A DNA stretch of 54,767 nt from DASQFQ01 sp038327685 (GCA_038327685.1 JBBQLH010000013.1:1-54767), one strand, 5' to 3'; positions 33,818-42,549 are shown, counted from the stretch's first letter. Numbers and translations: made by a program. The notes: a model not told the origin generated them from the sequence alone.

Positions 33818-36800
33818 GTCGCCATGGCCGACTCGCGCGGCGATAGCGGTTGCTCGCCGTCCTTGACCGCCTCGAGCTCCTCGGCGGACAGCACGGGGAC
33901 GCCGGGGAGCGAATGATCCGCGAGCAGCCGCGACAGGGCGCCGCGCACTCTCGGATCCTCGACGACGACGGCGACCGGCTCCTGGCGCTCGGCGAGCCTC
34001 GCAGCCACCGTCCGCCTGAGCTCTGACGCCTGCGCGCGCGGCAGCGCCACGACGGTCTGCCCCTCGACCACCACGGTCCGCTCCGCCAGTGCTCGCTCGA
34101 CGTCCAGACCGGCGGCCATCCGGGATCGTCGATCCCTTATGCCCGGCAGCTCGTACGCGAGCGCCCGCCGCGCCCGCTCGCGGGCTTCACATACGAGCTC
34201 CCCTTCCGCGCGATCGGCAAATGAGCGCAGCAGGCTGGTCACGTCGCGCACCGGCACCTGCTCGCGCAACAGCTGCTGCACGGTGGCGATCAGCACCGGC
34301 CGCACGGCGCGGTCCCCGAGCAGGGCGGCGATGTCGTCGGCGCCGGCTTGCAGGTTGCGCTCGACCAGGATCCGGAGCTCCGGGAGCCCGAAGAACGTGT
34401 CCAGGTGCGCTCGCACGAGCGCTTCGACGTGCCGCAGGATGAACGCGTGAACGTCCCAGCCGAGGGCGTCCAGACCGTCTGCGCTCTCCGCCGGCAGCCA
34501 GACGCCCGGCGTGTCCGTGAGCGGATCGCGCCCGGGCAGCGCGCCGGCCCGGGGCGGACTGTCGCCGACGAAGCGCTGGCCGAGCGGCGTGCGCCCGCGC
34601 GCGACCACGATCTCGTGCAGCAACACCCGGTACGCGCCCTCGCCAAGGCCCCCCGACGGCCGGATCCGAAGACCGGGCACCATCACGCCGGTGTCGGCGA
34701 AGATCGCCTCGCGCATCGCCGGAATGTCCTCGGCGAGGAGCCGTTGAACGCCAGGCGTCAATTCGTTGTCCGGGAACAGCGAAGGGTCTCCCTCGAAGAG
34801 GATCGGCCACGGATCCGGCATGAGCGCCTCGCTCTCGGGCTCATGGCCGTAGCGGTGACGCAGTGAGCGGTACGTCATGCGCGAGAGCGAGAGCCGCAGG
34901 AGCTTGAGCGCACCCACTTTGTCCGGCTCGTCCGACTCCGCGCTGAGCACCGCCAGTGCCTCGGCGGCGGTGTTGAACCGGTCCGCAGACGCGATCAGGG
35001 GCGGATCGGACTCGATGACGGCTGCGAGGGGCATCGTTGGATCCGGCATGCCGGTGGCCGCCGCCACGTCGAGGCTGCGCCGGAGGTTGCCCACGGCGCC
35101 CGCGAGGTCGAGCGGGTCGGTCGTGCAGAGCCCCAGCAGCGCCTCGAAGCTCGCCTCGCTCTCGGGGAGACGTGCTGCGTGGCTGTGCGCACGCCCCTGC
35201 TCGGCGATCGCGACCGCGTCCTCCAGGCGGTCGGCCACGGCGAGAACCTCAGCCAGCCGGTGCAGGACGCGCGTGGCGTCCACCGGCTCGAGGGATGCCG
35301 TGGCCGCATCGGTCAGCTCGGTGATCGCGCGATCCGTCTGCTCCGCGGCGATCATCGCGTTGGCGACCTCAACCCGGGCATCCGTGATGCGCGATGCGCC
35401 GAGCGCCACCAGGCGCTGCTGGATCTGCTCGACGCCGGTGACATCGCCTTGCAGCCGCTGCTGCACGCCGGCAGCGCGGAGGGCCTCGATCAAGCGGCCG
35501 CCCGCTTCGGGGAATCGCGGCGACTCGGCTGACGCCTCGCTGTTCGTGATCCGCTCGTAGAGCGCGCAGGCATCCTCCATCCGCTCGCTCACGAACGCAT
35601 CGCGTGCGACCCCCGCCATTGCCGCGAGCCAGCGCTCCGAACCTTCTCCGCCCGCGTCAGCCGCGAGCTCGAGCTCCTGGCGCATCGCGTCGGGGCCCCG
35701 CCGCGTCAGGAGGTCCCGATCGGCGGTCTCGACCGCGGCGAGATCGCGCTCGATCGCCGCTGTTACGGCGTCGGCGTCCGAGCGACCCTTCACGCGCAAG
35801 GCCAACTCGCGCAGATCAAGCCGCGCCTCGAGCAGCGTCTCGTGGGTCTTCGCCATCGTGAGCGCCTGCGAGAACCACTCCGCCGCCCCCTCGATCTCGC
35901 CCTCGAGCAAGTCGCAGTACGCGAGGTTCACCGCCCCGTCGAACGTTCCGTAGCCACCGTCCAGCGCTTTCCGAAACACCCCGCGAGCCTCCGCGACGGC
36001 GTCGAGCTGATAGTCGATCCATGCCAGCGCGAGCTCGCTCTCCTCGGACGACAGCTTGCTCCGGGCGATCAGCTCGCGAGTCTGAGCGTATTCGGCTCGA
36101 GCTTCCTCATCGCGCCCCGCGAAACGATGCAGATGAGCACGCGCGAATGCGCAGGCGAGGGGATCGGCACCCTCGGCGGGCGCCGCGTCCACTCGGGCTT
36201 CCGCTTCGGCATCACGCCCGAACGCGGCCAGTATCTGCACCTCCAGGATCGCCAGCCAGCCTCCCGACGAACCGAGCCTTGCCCGGACCGCTCGCACCTC
36301 CTCGAGCGCTTCGTCGTCGGGCCGGGCGTACAGGAGATTGGCGCGCTCGCCCAGCGCGTCGCCGGCCTCCGGGTCGAGCTCTACGGCGTGGTCGAACGCC
36401 TGCTGTGCGGTCGCCAGATTGCCGAGGGCTGCGTGGAGCCGGCCGAGGAGCGTCCAACCCGACGCGTACCAAGGTTGCAGAACCAGGCTCCGTTCGAGGT
36501 GGACGAGCGCGCGCCACCGCAGCTCGTCGGCGCGCTTGAGGTCGTGGGCCGCGAGGAGGAAGAGCGTCCAGGCCTCGGACGCGTGGACCCAGATGAACTC
36601 GCCGTCCGGCGGGCCGTGGGCATACGCCTCGTCCCACATCTCCAGCGATTGCTCGAGCAGAGCCCGCCGCCGCTCGCTGTTCTCGGTTTCGAGGGCGCAG
36701 GTGCTGAGTGCGTACGCGAGGCGCCACAGGGTGGGCTGGTGTTGGGGCGCCCGCGTCCGCGCCTCGGTCAGCGTGTCGACGGCGTGGTCGATCAGGCTCG

Positions 36801-38055
36801 CGTCCAGGAACGCGTCACCGGCCTCGGACAGCGTGAGCCCGGCCTCAGGCTCCCGGCCCTGGGCGACCAGCAGATCCCCGCGGAGCCGGCGGATCCATGC
36901 GACGAGCGCAGGCGTTCCGCGGTCGGCGAGCTCGAGCGCCCGCTCGACCGCCTCCTCGCCCGCCTCGAACTCCCCCCGTGCGTAGGCCAGCTCGGCCCGA
37001 ACGTACCAGGCGGTCGGATCGTCCCGGCGGGCGGCAAACGCGGCGGCGAAGATCGCCGGAAGCTGGCGGATGCCCGCGCGCTTCGCGTGCCGGCGGAGCA
37101 GCCGGCGGCCCTGCTCCGGATCGCGTCCGCCCTCGAGCAGCGCCTGCGCCTTGCAGAAGACGGCCTCGCCACTCGAAGGGTCACTCGCGAGCGCACGCTC
37201 GCTCGCCTGCAGCGCACCCTCGGCGTCGCCGCGGGCAAGCAGGACTTGGGCCTTGATGAGCTGTGGGTGAACGGCCGCAGGACGCAGCTCTTCCGCCGCT
37301 TGCGCCGAGCCGAAGGCGTCGTCGCGCCGGCCGAGCGCGAGCTCGCTCTGACTCCGGGCGAGGAGCCGCTCGTAGGCGTACGGACCTACCGGGTCGACGT
37401 CGCCCTGGAGGTACTCGAGTGCCTCCGGGTAACGCCCGTCCGCCGTGAGCGCCTGGCCGAGCTTGGTGACGATCGTCGACGTCCGCTCCGGGTGCTCGCC
37501 CGCGTGCGCGGCCGCCAGCGCGGCGTGCAGCGTGTCGATCGCTTTCGCGCTGTGACCCATATCGCGTTGAGCCTCACCCAGCCCTTCGAGCACTCGCGGG
37601 TCGTGCGGCCACTGCTCGGCGACCCGTTCGAGCCGGCGCAGCGCCTCAGCCGCACGCCCCTGATAGAGGTTGATGCGAGCGGCGAGGAAGACGAGCTCGA
37701 CGTCGCTCGTCCCATCCAGTCCATCGGCGCGCGGCGTCCAGATCTCCTCGATCCAGTCGCGGTCGAGTCGCACGAGGCTCCGTGACAGCACCGTGTGCGC
37801 GCCCGCCACGAGCGCGGCGGTGTCACCGAGTCCCGACGCCAGTCGCCCGAGGCAGATCCGCAGCGCGTCGTGTTGGCGCTTCCCTCGCCGGCTCGCGTCG
37901 ATGAGCCCGGCCAGCGCGGCAGCGGGCTCGGCATCCGGCTCGTCGAGCGCCTTTGCGAACGCGTCGAACGCCTCGTCGACGCGGTCGCGCTCGAGCAGTG
38001 CAAGGCCCAGCGCCACGAACAGCGGGCCCGGCGATGCCGGGCGTGTGTCGATCAT
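33814..38055 (-). CDS. Giant TPR protein with C-terminal FlhA-C-like domain
   Basis: A 1413-residue protein. From about residue 10 to 1000 it is a continuous array of TPR-like helical hairpins (for example LFVALGLALLERDRVDEAFDAFAKAL and WTLLGRLHAALGNLATAQQAFDHAVELDP). The last 330 residues follow the FlhA cytoplasmic domain: VPGLRIRPSGGLGEGAYRVLLHEIVVARG, PGVWLPAESADGLDALGWDVHAFILRHVEALVRAHLDTFFG, and REQVPVRDVTSLLRSFADRA. There are no membrane spans. ATG 38055 overlaps the CHAT stop as ATGA and is preferred to GTG 38061. It is a likely scaffold or sensor partner of the CHAT protease. Confidence 0.8.
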   Translation of the reverse strand: MIDTRPASPGPLFVALGLALLERDRVDEAFDAFAKALDEPDAEPAAALAGLIDASRRGKRQHDALRICLGRLASGLGDTAALVAGAHTVLSRSLVRLDRDWIEEIWTPRADGLDGTSDVELVFLAARINLYQGRAAEALRRLERVAEQWPHDPRVLEGLGEAQRDMGHSAKAIDTLHAALAAAHAGEHPERTSTIVTKLGQALTADGRYPEALEYLQGDVDPVGPYAYERLLARSQSELALGRRDDAFGSAQAAEELRPAAVHPQLIKAQVLLARGDAEGALQASERALASDPSSGEAVFCKAQALLEGGRDPEQGRRLLRRHAKRAGIRQLPAIFAAAFAARRDDPTAWYVRAELAYARGEFEAGEEAVERALELADRGTPALVAWIRRLRGDLLVAQGREPEAGLTLSEAGDAFLDASLIDHAVDTLTEARTRAPQHQPTLWRLAYALSTCALETENSERRRALLEQSLEMWDEAYAHGPPDGEFIWVHASEAWTLFLLAAHDLKRADELRWRALVHLERSLVLQPWYASGWTLLGRLHAALGNLATAQQAFDHAVELDPEAGDALGERANLLYARPDDEALEEVRAVRARLGSSGGWLAILEVQILAAFGRDAEAEARVDAAPAEGADPLACAFARAHLHRFAGRDEEARAEYAQTRELIARSKLSSEESELALAWIDYQLDAVAEARGVFRKALDGGYGTFDGAVNLAYCDLLEGEIEGAAEWFSQALTMAKTHETLLEARLDLRELALRVKGRSDADAVTAAIERDLAAVETADRDLLTRRGPDAMRQELELAADAGGEGSERWLAAMAGVARDAFVSERMEDACALYERITNSEASAESPRFPEAGGRLIEALRAAGVQQRLQGDVTGVEQIQQRLVALGASRITDARVEVANAMIAAEQTDRAITELTDAATASLEPVDATRVLHRLAEVLAVADRLEDAVAIAEQGRAHSHAARLPESEASFEALLGLCTTDPLDLAGAVGNLRRSLDVAAATGMPDPTMPLAAVIESDPPLIASADRFNTAAEALAVLSAESDEPDKVGALKLLRLSLSRMTYRSLRHRYGHEPESEALMPDPWPILFEGDPSLFPDNELTPGVQRLLAEDIPAMREAIFADTGVMVPGLRIRPSGGLGEGAYRVLLHEIVVARGRTPLGQRFVGDSPPRAGALPGRDPLTDTPGVWLPAESADGLDALGWDVHAFILRHVEALVRAHLDTFFGLPELRILVERNLQAGADDIAALLGDRAVRPVLIATVQQLLREQVPVRDVTSLLRSFADRAEGELVCEARERARRALAYELPGIRDRRSRMAAGLDVERALAERTVVVEGQTVVALPRAQASELRRTVAARLAERQEPVAVVVEDPRVRGALSRLLADHSLPGVPVLSAEELEAVKDGEQPLSPRESAMAT

Positions 38056-39602
38056 CCCCACGACCCGGCTTCACCGGCGGCGGGCGGTTGGGCTCGCACG
38101 CCGCGCGCCGGGCTGAGCTCGACACCCGCGATCTGGAGCGACGTACCGCAATTGCCGCAACGGCTCCGCGGGCGGAGCACGGGCCAGGAGCACGTCGGGC
38201 ACTTGAGATAGTTGCTGCAGCGCTCGCACAGCTTGTCCCACTCGTCGCAGCCCTCGCCGCAGCGTGGACATTGGCCCAACGAAGGCGGCGCGGGTGCTCG
38301 GCGCGCGTCGTCAGGGGCGCGAGCGGCCGGTGCCATGCCGCCGCCGGGATCGCGCGCGATCTCCGGCCGAGCGGCCGCCATGGCGTCCTCCGGTGGGAAC
38401 AGGGCGCAGGACTCGGTCAGATAGAGCACGGGCAGCCCGAATCCAGGGCGACTGCCGGCATCGTCCCCGTCCCCGTCCGCGTCGCCGTTCCGCTTCACCC
38501 GCTCGAACTCCGCCCAGTCCAGTTCCCTGCGCCCGTGCAGGACCGCGACGTCGACCGTCTCGCGCATGATGAGCGACTTGTAGAACGCGCGCGCGAACAC
38601 GTTGGAGGCGCCCTGCTGGATCTGGTACTGCATGCCGACCACCGCCGGGATGCCGGCATGGGCGAGGCGCATGGCGACGCCCGATATCGCCGCATGGTGC
38701 TCTCGCAGCGTCTCCGAGCCCGGCAGCGCGCTCTCGCAGGCCTCGAGGAACACGAAGCGGAGCGACGGCAACTCCATACTGGACAGATCGAGGGCAAGCC
38801 GCTCCTCGGAGACCCAGTGAGCGTCCTGCCGACTGTCCATGAATGCGAGCTCACTGCGATCGCGGGGACGATGACCATGGGCCACGATGTGGATCATGTG
38901 GGGCTCGAAGGTCGCGGCCGTATCGATCACCTTCCGGTACGTGGCGCCCGCAAGCGTCAACCCGGAGTCAGGGTCGACGGTCGTCGGCTCGATGATGCGG
39001 AGACTCATCGCACTCCCGCCGTTCTCGGCCGAGAGGTCCTTGAGCGTGTCCAACACGCCTTCGTAGCTCAGCGACATGTCGCGCGGGCGGCTCGCGACGA
39101 ACAGAACCTTCACCGGCGGCGCCTCCACGGTCAGGTCCACCGAGGCGCCCGAAGGGAGGTTCCTGATCAGGACGAGCTTGGTGAGCTTGCTCAGGAAGTA
39201 GCCGGTTCCGGCATCTCCGAGGCGGACGGGGCAATACAGGTACTCCCATGGCCACGCGGACAACTCGTCCTGCCGGTCCTCGAACGCCAGCACCACCCGG
39301 ACGAGCTTCGTCTGCGGCTGCTGGAGCGCCCGATGGAGGCCCTGGCCGATGCGGTTGTCGAGCAGGACGGAGTAGAGATAGGAGCCCAGGAGCTGGTACT
39401 CGTCCTCCTCTTTCAGCCGATTGTGCCGCGCCATGTCGACGAGCACGGAGATCGTCTCGAACTTGAGCGGATCGTTCTGACGATCGAGGTTGATTGCCTG
39501 ATCCGGCGCGTCGAGGCCGCTGGGGCGTTCGCCCACGCGGATCGTCCCGTCGGAGCCTACGGTGAGGCGGAGGACGCCGACCGCGTCGTGCTTACCCGGC
39601 AT
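38052..39602 (-). CDS. CHAT-domain caspase-like protease with C-terminal zinc ribbons
   Basis: A 516-residue protein. The CHAT domain spans about 70-405. The N-terminal subdomain is LLGSYLYSVLL through LSAWPWEYLYCP. The catalytic His is H242 in HIVAHGH and the Cys is C289 in FVFLEACESALPG, followed by GIPAVVGMQYQI. The tail has a flexible Ala/Pro linker and four CxxC pairs (C445/C448, C459/C462, C468/C471, C482/C485), forming two zinc ribbons. ATG 39602 has GAGGAGGA before it and overlaps the upstream gene by 11 bases. TPR-CHAT pairs act as activated proteases in bacterial immunity; the TPR here is on a separate adjacent protein. Confidence 0.9.
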   Translation of the reverse strand: MPGKHDAVGVLRLTVGSDGTIRVGERPSGLDAPDQAINLDRQNDPLKFETISVLVDMARHNRLKEEDEYQLLGSYLYSVLLDNRIGQGLHRALQQPQTKLVRVVLAFEDRQDELSAWPWEYLYCPVRLGDAGTGYFLSKLTKLVLIRNLPSGASVDLTVEAPPVKVLFVASRPRDMSLSYEGVLDTLKDLSAENGGSAMSLRIIEPTTVDPDSGLTLAGATYRKVIDTAATFEPHMIHIVAHGHRPRDRSELAFMDSRQDAHWVSEERLALDLSSMELPSLRFVFLEACESALPGSETLREHHAAISGVAMRLAHAGIPAVVGMQYQIQQGASNVFARAFYKSLIMRETVDVAVLHGRRELDWAEFERVKRNGDADGDGDDAGSRPGFGLPVLYLTESCALFPPEDAMAAARPEIARDPGGGMAPAARAPDDARRAPAPPSLGQCPRCGEGCDEWDKLCERCSNYLKCPTCSWPVLRPRSRCGNCGTSLQIAGVELSPARGVRAQPPAAGEAGSWG

Positions 39603-40506
39603 TCCTCCTCCCGAGCGCGGCGCTGAGATCCCACGAGGCCTCGTGCCGCAGCGGGCTTCCCCCGGTGAAGAAGTCCTTCAGCCTCCGCGGCAGCCCTACG
39701 ATCTGCTGCTGGAAGCTCGCGTTGAGCAGGCTGAGATGGCGGTACGCCTGCAAGGCCGCGGCCACCTCGAGACGCTCAGCCGCATTTGGCACCTGGACCA
39801 CGACGATCGGTGTGGGAACGTCCTCGGCGAAGAACTCGGTGCCGTCGATGCGCCAGAACACCCGCGTCAGCCCCGTCTCCGTGTGATCGATCCGCGCGCG
39901 TTGCAGGCGCCACTCGTAGCGTGTCTTGACGCCGAGGCCGGCCCCGATGCGAGCCGACGCATCCGCCTGCGCGGAGGCCGGTACGGGCAGCGGGATGTCC
40001 ACCGCGGGCAGGCCGGCCGTGAGCTCGAAGTTCGCGTCGAACCCGACATCGACCTGGGCATGACCCTCGAACACCGACTGGAACTTCCGGTCGGGGAGGA
40101 TCGCGTACGCCGTCGGGCGAAGCTGCGGGCTCGACTCCGACGGGTTGAACTCGATCGCAAGCTCAAGACGGCTGAAGGCCCAGTCGAGCTTTGGTCGCAG
40201 GACGAGCGGAAGGCGCATCCAGAAGTACGAGTGGTCTTGCGCGCGGCGGCGGAACGTCAGTGGCAACTCGCGGTGGCTCACGGCGAAGTCCCGCGCGGTG
40301 ATCTCGAGGATGTCGGGGTAGTCGGGGAACTCCGCGAATTCCTCTGACAGCGCCCGGGCGAGGCGCGCCTCAGGAGTCTCGGAGGGCGCGTCACCGTCAC
40401 CGTAGTGACCACTCAGAGCATCGATCTCCCGCGCCGCATCCTCCAAGAGCTCCCGCCGGTCGAGGTCGCGAATGTCCACGGTGAAGGTTGCGTCGTCGCG
40501 CAGCAC
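39592..40506 (-). CDS. Hypothetical beta-rich protein heading the CHAT/FHIPEP operon
   Basis: A 304-residue protein from GTG 40506, with AGGAGG seven bases upstream. A short helical N-terminus is followed by a long beta-rich middle (FWMRLPLVLRPKLDWAFSRLELAIEFNP, GFDANFELTAGLPAVDIPLPVP, RYEWRLQRARIDHTETGLTRVFWRIDG). The C-terminus is helical (ERLEVAAALQAYRHLSLLNASFQQQIVG). It has no signal peptide, no membrane span and no recognised family. Its place at the head of a coupled operon with CHAT, TPR and FlhA-like proteins suggests a trigger, substrate or regulator; this is inference. Confidence 0.75.
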   Translation of the reverse strand: MLRDDATFTVDIRDLDRRELLEDAAREIDALSGHYGDGDAPSETPEARLARALSEEFAEFPDYPDILEITARDFAVSHRELPLTFRRRAQDHSYFWMRLPLVLRPKLDWAFSRLELAIEFNPSESSPQLRPTAYAILPDRKFQSVFEGHAQVDVGFDANFELTAGLPAVDIPLPVPASAQADASARIGAGLGVKTRYEWRLQRARIDHTETGLTRVFWRIDGTEFFAEDVPTPIVVVQVPNAAERLEVAAALQAYRHLSLLNASFQQQIVGLPRRLKDFFTGGSPLRHEASWDLSAALGRRNAG

Positions 40507-40661
40507 GCGATCCTCCTGGTGTCACGGTGAATGCGCAGGCCTTATGGGCGAGCGTCGTGCCGATCGTCTCAGACCAAAAAGGCTATGTCCAGCACTCAGA
40601 TTTGCAGGGTCGGAGGTGGTCCCGAGCGCGGCTATCGCACCAGCCGCACATCCAGCCCGCC
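40507..40661 (-). promoter_or_regulatory. Upstream region of the CHAT/FHIPEP operon
   Basis: This gap holds no convincing gene. On the minus strand it contains the only relatively AT-rich patch nearby (about 40570-40610, including CCTTTTTGG) and ends with the AGGAGG site before GTG 40506. It is the natural place for the operon promoter. No clear -35/-10 pair could be assigned. Confidence 0.35.
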
Positions 40662-40726
40662 CGCGGCGAGGCGCCGAGGATGTCCTCGGCGTGTTCCTCG
40701 AGGATCACGCGCCCGCGCACTGGTGA
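40662..40726 (+). repeat. Second copy of the SDR gene 3' end, copy B
   Basis: A 65-bp relic matching 31571-31636. It still encodes EDVLGVFLEDHAPAHW before a TGA, but upstream the similarity to the SDR gene stops and a one-base gap breaks the frame. With copy A it brackets the four-gene operon. Confidence 0.8.
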
Positions 40727-40771
40727 GGACCTCTCGCGACGACCGGCGCACCGGCTAGCGTCGCGTCCATC

Positions 40772-41146
40772 GTGAGCGAATCGGACTTCAAGAGCGCGGT
40801 CGACGCCATCTCGAAAGTGATCGACGGCGCCGGGGTGGTCGTCGTCGTGATCGGCCTGCTCGTCGCGACGGGCGGCTTCCTGGTGGCGCAGAAGTCGACC
40901 GACGCCCGGGGCGGCGCCTACCGGGCGTATCGACAGCAGGTGGGCAAGGCGATCCTGCTCGGCCTGGAGTTCCTCGTCGCCGCCGACATCATCCGCACCG
41001 TCGCCGTGGCGCCGACCTTCACGGGCGTCGGCGTCCTCGCCATCGTCGTGTCCGTGCGGACGTTCCTCAGCTTCACCCTGGACGTGGAGCTCGACGGGCG
41101 CTGGCCGTGGCAGTCGCGCCGCGACACGCCGTCGGCCCACGCCTGA
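40772..41146 (+). CDS. DUF1622 membrane protein
   Basis: A 124-residue protein from GTG 40772 with three hydrophobic segments (GAGVVVVVIGLLVATGGFLV, ILLGLEFLVAADIIRTVAV, GVGVLAIVVSVRTFLSFTLDVEL). The family-typical YRQQVGKAILLGLEFLVAADIIRT is present. The family is uncharacterised. It follows directly on the SDR tail relic, so before insertion of the CHAT operon it was probably the gene next to the SDR gene. Confidence 0.88.
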   Translation: MSESDFKSAVDAISKVIDGAGVVVVVIGLLVATGGFLVAQKSTDARGGAYRAYRQQVGKAILLGLEFLVAADIIRTVAVAPTFTGVGVLAIVVSVRTFLSFTLDVELDGRWPWQSRRDTPSAHA

Positions 41147-41217
41147 GCGCATCAGCTCGCGCGCACCGCCTTGACACGGCACCGGGCGCAGCTTGGCTCG
41201 ACCGTGAGTCAACGCGG

Positions 41218-42549
41218 TCAGCGGACGAGCCGGACCTCAAGGCCGCCGCCGGTGCCCGCGCCCGCGCCGCCCATCAGGCCGAGGATGCGCGCGACGTAGC
41301 CGGGAGTCTCGCCGTTGGCGGGCACGCAACCGCAGCCGGCGACCGCGTCGGCGCCCGCGTTGTAGGCGGCGAGCGCGAGCGGGACGGCAGGGAAGCGACG
41401 CAGCAGGTCGCGCATCAGGTGCGCCTGGGCGTCGATCGCGTGCTCGGCGTCGAACGGGTCGCGCAGGCCGATCGCGGCGGCGGTGCCGGGCATGAACTGC
41501 GCGATCCCCTGAGCACCCGCGCGGCTGACCGCGAACGGGTTGAAGTTGCTCTCCGCATAGAGCTGGGCCGCCAGCAACGTGGCCGAGACGTTCCAGCGCT
41601 GCGCGGCGCTCGCGATCGCCGGGGCGAACGCGGCCGGCACGAAGGACGGCAGGCTGCTCCCGCCCTCACCGTCCGCATGCGCGCCGGGCGGTGGGCTCGA
41701 GCGGGCGTTCAGCGTGTAGCCGTAATGCCACGGCTCCCACGAGTAGCGCTGGACGAAGTGGAAGCGATCCGCGTGGGCCGCGAGCCAGCCGTACGCGGCG
41801 AGCGGGCCGAGGTCGAGCTCGGTGCCGAGCCGGTGCAGCGAGCGCCCCGGCGGTGCGACCCAGCGCGGGTCGGGGTGGCGCGCGAAGAGGACGGCCTGCT
41901 CCGCGTCCGAGCGGAAGCCGCTGATGATCAGCAGCGCGATGCCGTCCGCGCGCGCGGCGCGCTCCAGGCGGTCGAAGGCGCGCGCGACGTCGGGGCGCAT
42001 CCGCTCGCCCTGGCGCTCGGCCAGCGGGCCGTCGTAGCCGCCGCCCGAGGCCGCGATGTCGCCGGGCGGTACGAGCTCCGCGTCGGCGCTCGCCGCGATC
42101 GGCGCGCTCCGCCGCGCCGCGCCCGTGCGGATCTCGAAGCGGTCGCGCACCGTGACGCGGATGCGGACCGGAGCGAACGAGCGGGCGTCGGGGAACGCCA
42201 CGCGGGCGGCGTGCGCGCCGTTGGCCTCCGCGACCCGCTGCGCCGCCGCGCGCCCGAGCGCGAGGTAGGCCGCCTTGGGCAGGTTCCGCGGGCCGGGCCG
42301 GGCGTGGTCGGCGAACACCGGCTCGAACAACCGCGCGTAGGCGTCGTGCATCGCGCCCGCTCCCGCCAGCGCGGCGAGGTCCGCCGCCCGCTGCGCCCGC
42401 GCCTCGCGACCCCCGCCACGCCCGACGAGCGCGAGCACGAGCGCGCCGAGCACGACCGCCACGAGCGCGCCGACCATGAGCACCGACGCCTGGCCGGCCT
42501 GCGCGCGCAGCCGCACGCGACGGAGCCCTCGACCCACGGGCGCGCTCAC
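41218..42549 (-). CDS. TadG-like, M15 carboxypeptidase and lytic transglycosylase fusion
   Basis: A 443-residue protein with three parts. The TadG-type N-terminus with a membrane helix is at 15-65 (QAGQASVLMVGALVAVVLGALVLALV, RAADLAALAGA). The VanY/M15 peptidase lies at about 190-280, with GFRSDAEQ, the metal ligands H239 and D246 (SLHRLGTELDLG) and H275, and E272 (SWEPWHYGY). The SLT domain is at about 305-425, with catalytic E333 in YAESNFNPFAVSRAGAQGIAQFMPGTA. It is the last gene of the TadE/G cluster, coupled as GTGA. It could open peptidoglycan for pilus-like assembly. Confidence 0.85.
   Translation of the reverse strand: MSAPVGRGLRRVRLRAQAGQASVLMVGALVAVVLGALVLALVGRGGGREARAQRAADLAALAGAGAMHDAYARLFEPVFADHARPGPRNLPKAAYLALGRAAAQRVAEANGAHAARVAFPDARSFAPVRIRVTVRDRFEIRTGAARRSAPIAASADAELVPPGDIAASGGGYDGPLAERQGERMRPDVARAFDRLERAARADGIALLIISGFRSDAEQAVLFARHPDPRWVAPPGRSLHRLGTELDLGPLAAYGWLAAHADRFHFVQRYSWEPWHYGYTLNARSSPPPGAHADGEGGSSLPSFVPAAFAPAIASAAQRWNVSATLLAAQLYAESNFNPFAVSRAGAQGIAQFMPGTAAAIGLRDPFDAEHAIDAQAHLMRDLLRRFPAVPLALAAYNAGADAVAGCGCVPANGETPGYVARILGLMGGAGAGTGGGLEVRLVR

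Noticed and set aside
31658..38055. Flagellar or type III secretion locus
   Set aside because: FlhA-C-like domains lack the membrane export gate, and no other export, rod, ring or ATPase genes are present.
40472..40726. 84-residue plus-strand frame ending in EDVLGVFLEDHAPAHW
   Set aside because: Only the last 16 or so residues are protein-like, and they are the relic of the SDR 3' end; the rest is antisense to the CHAT operon leader.
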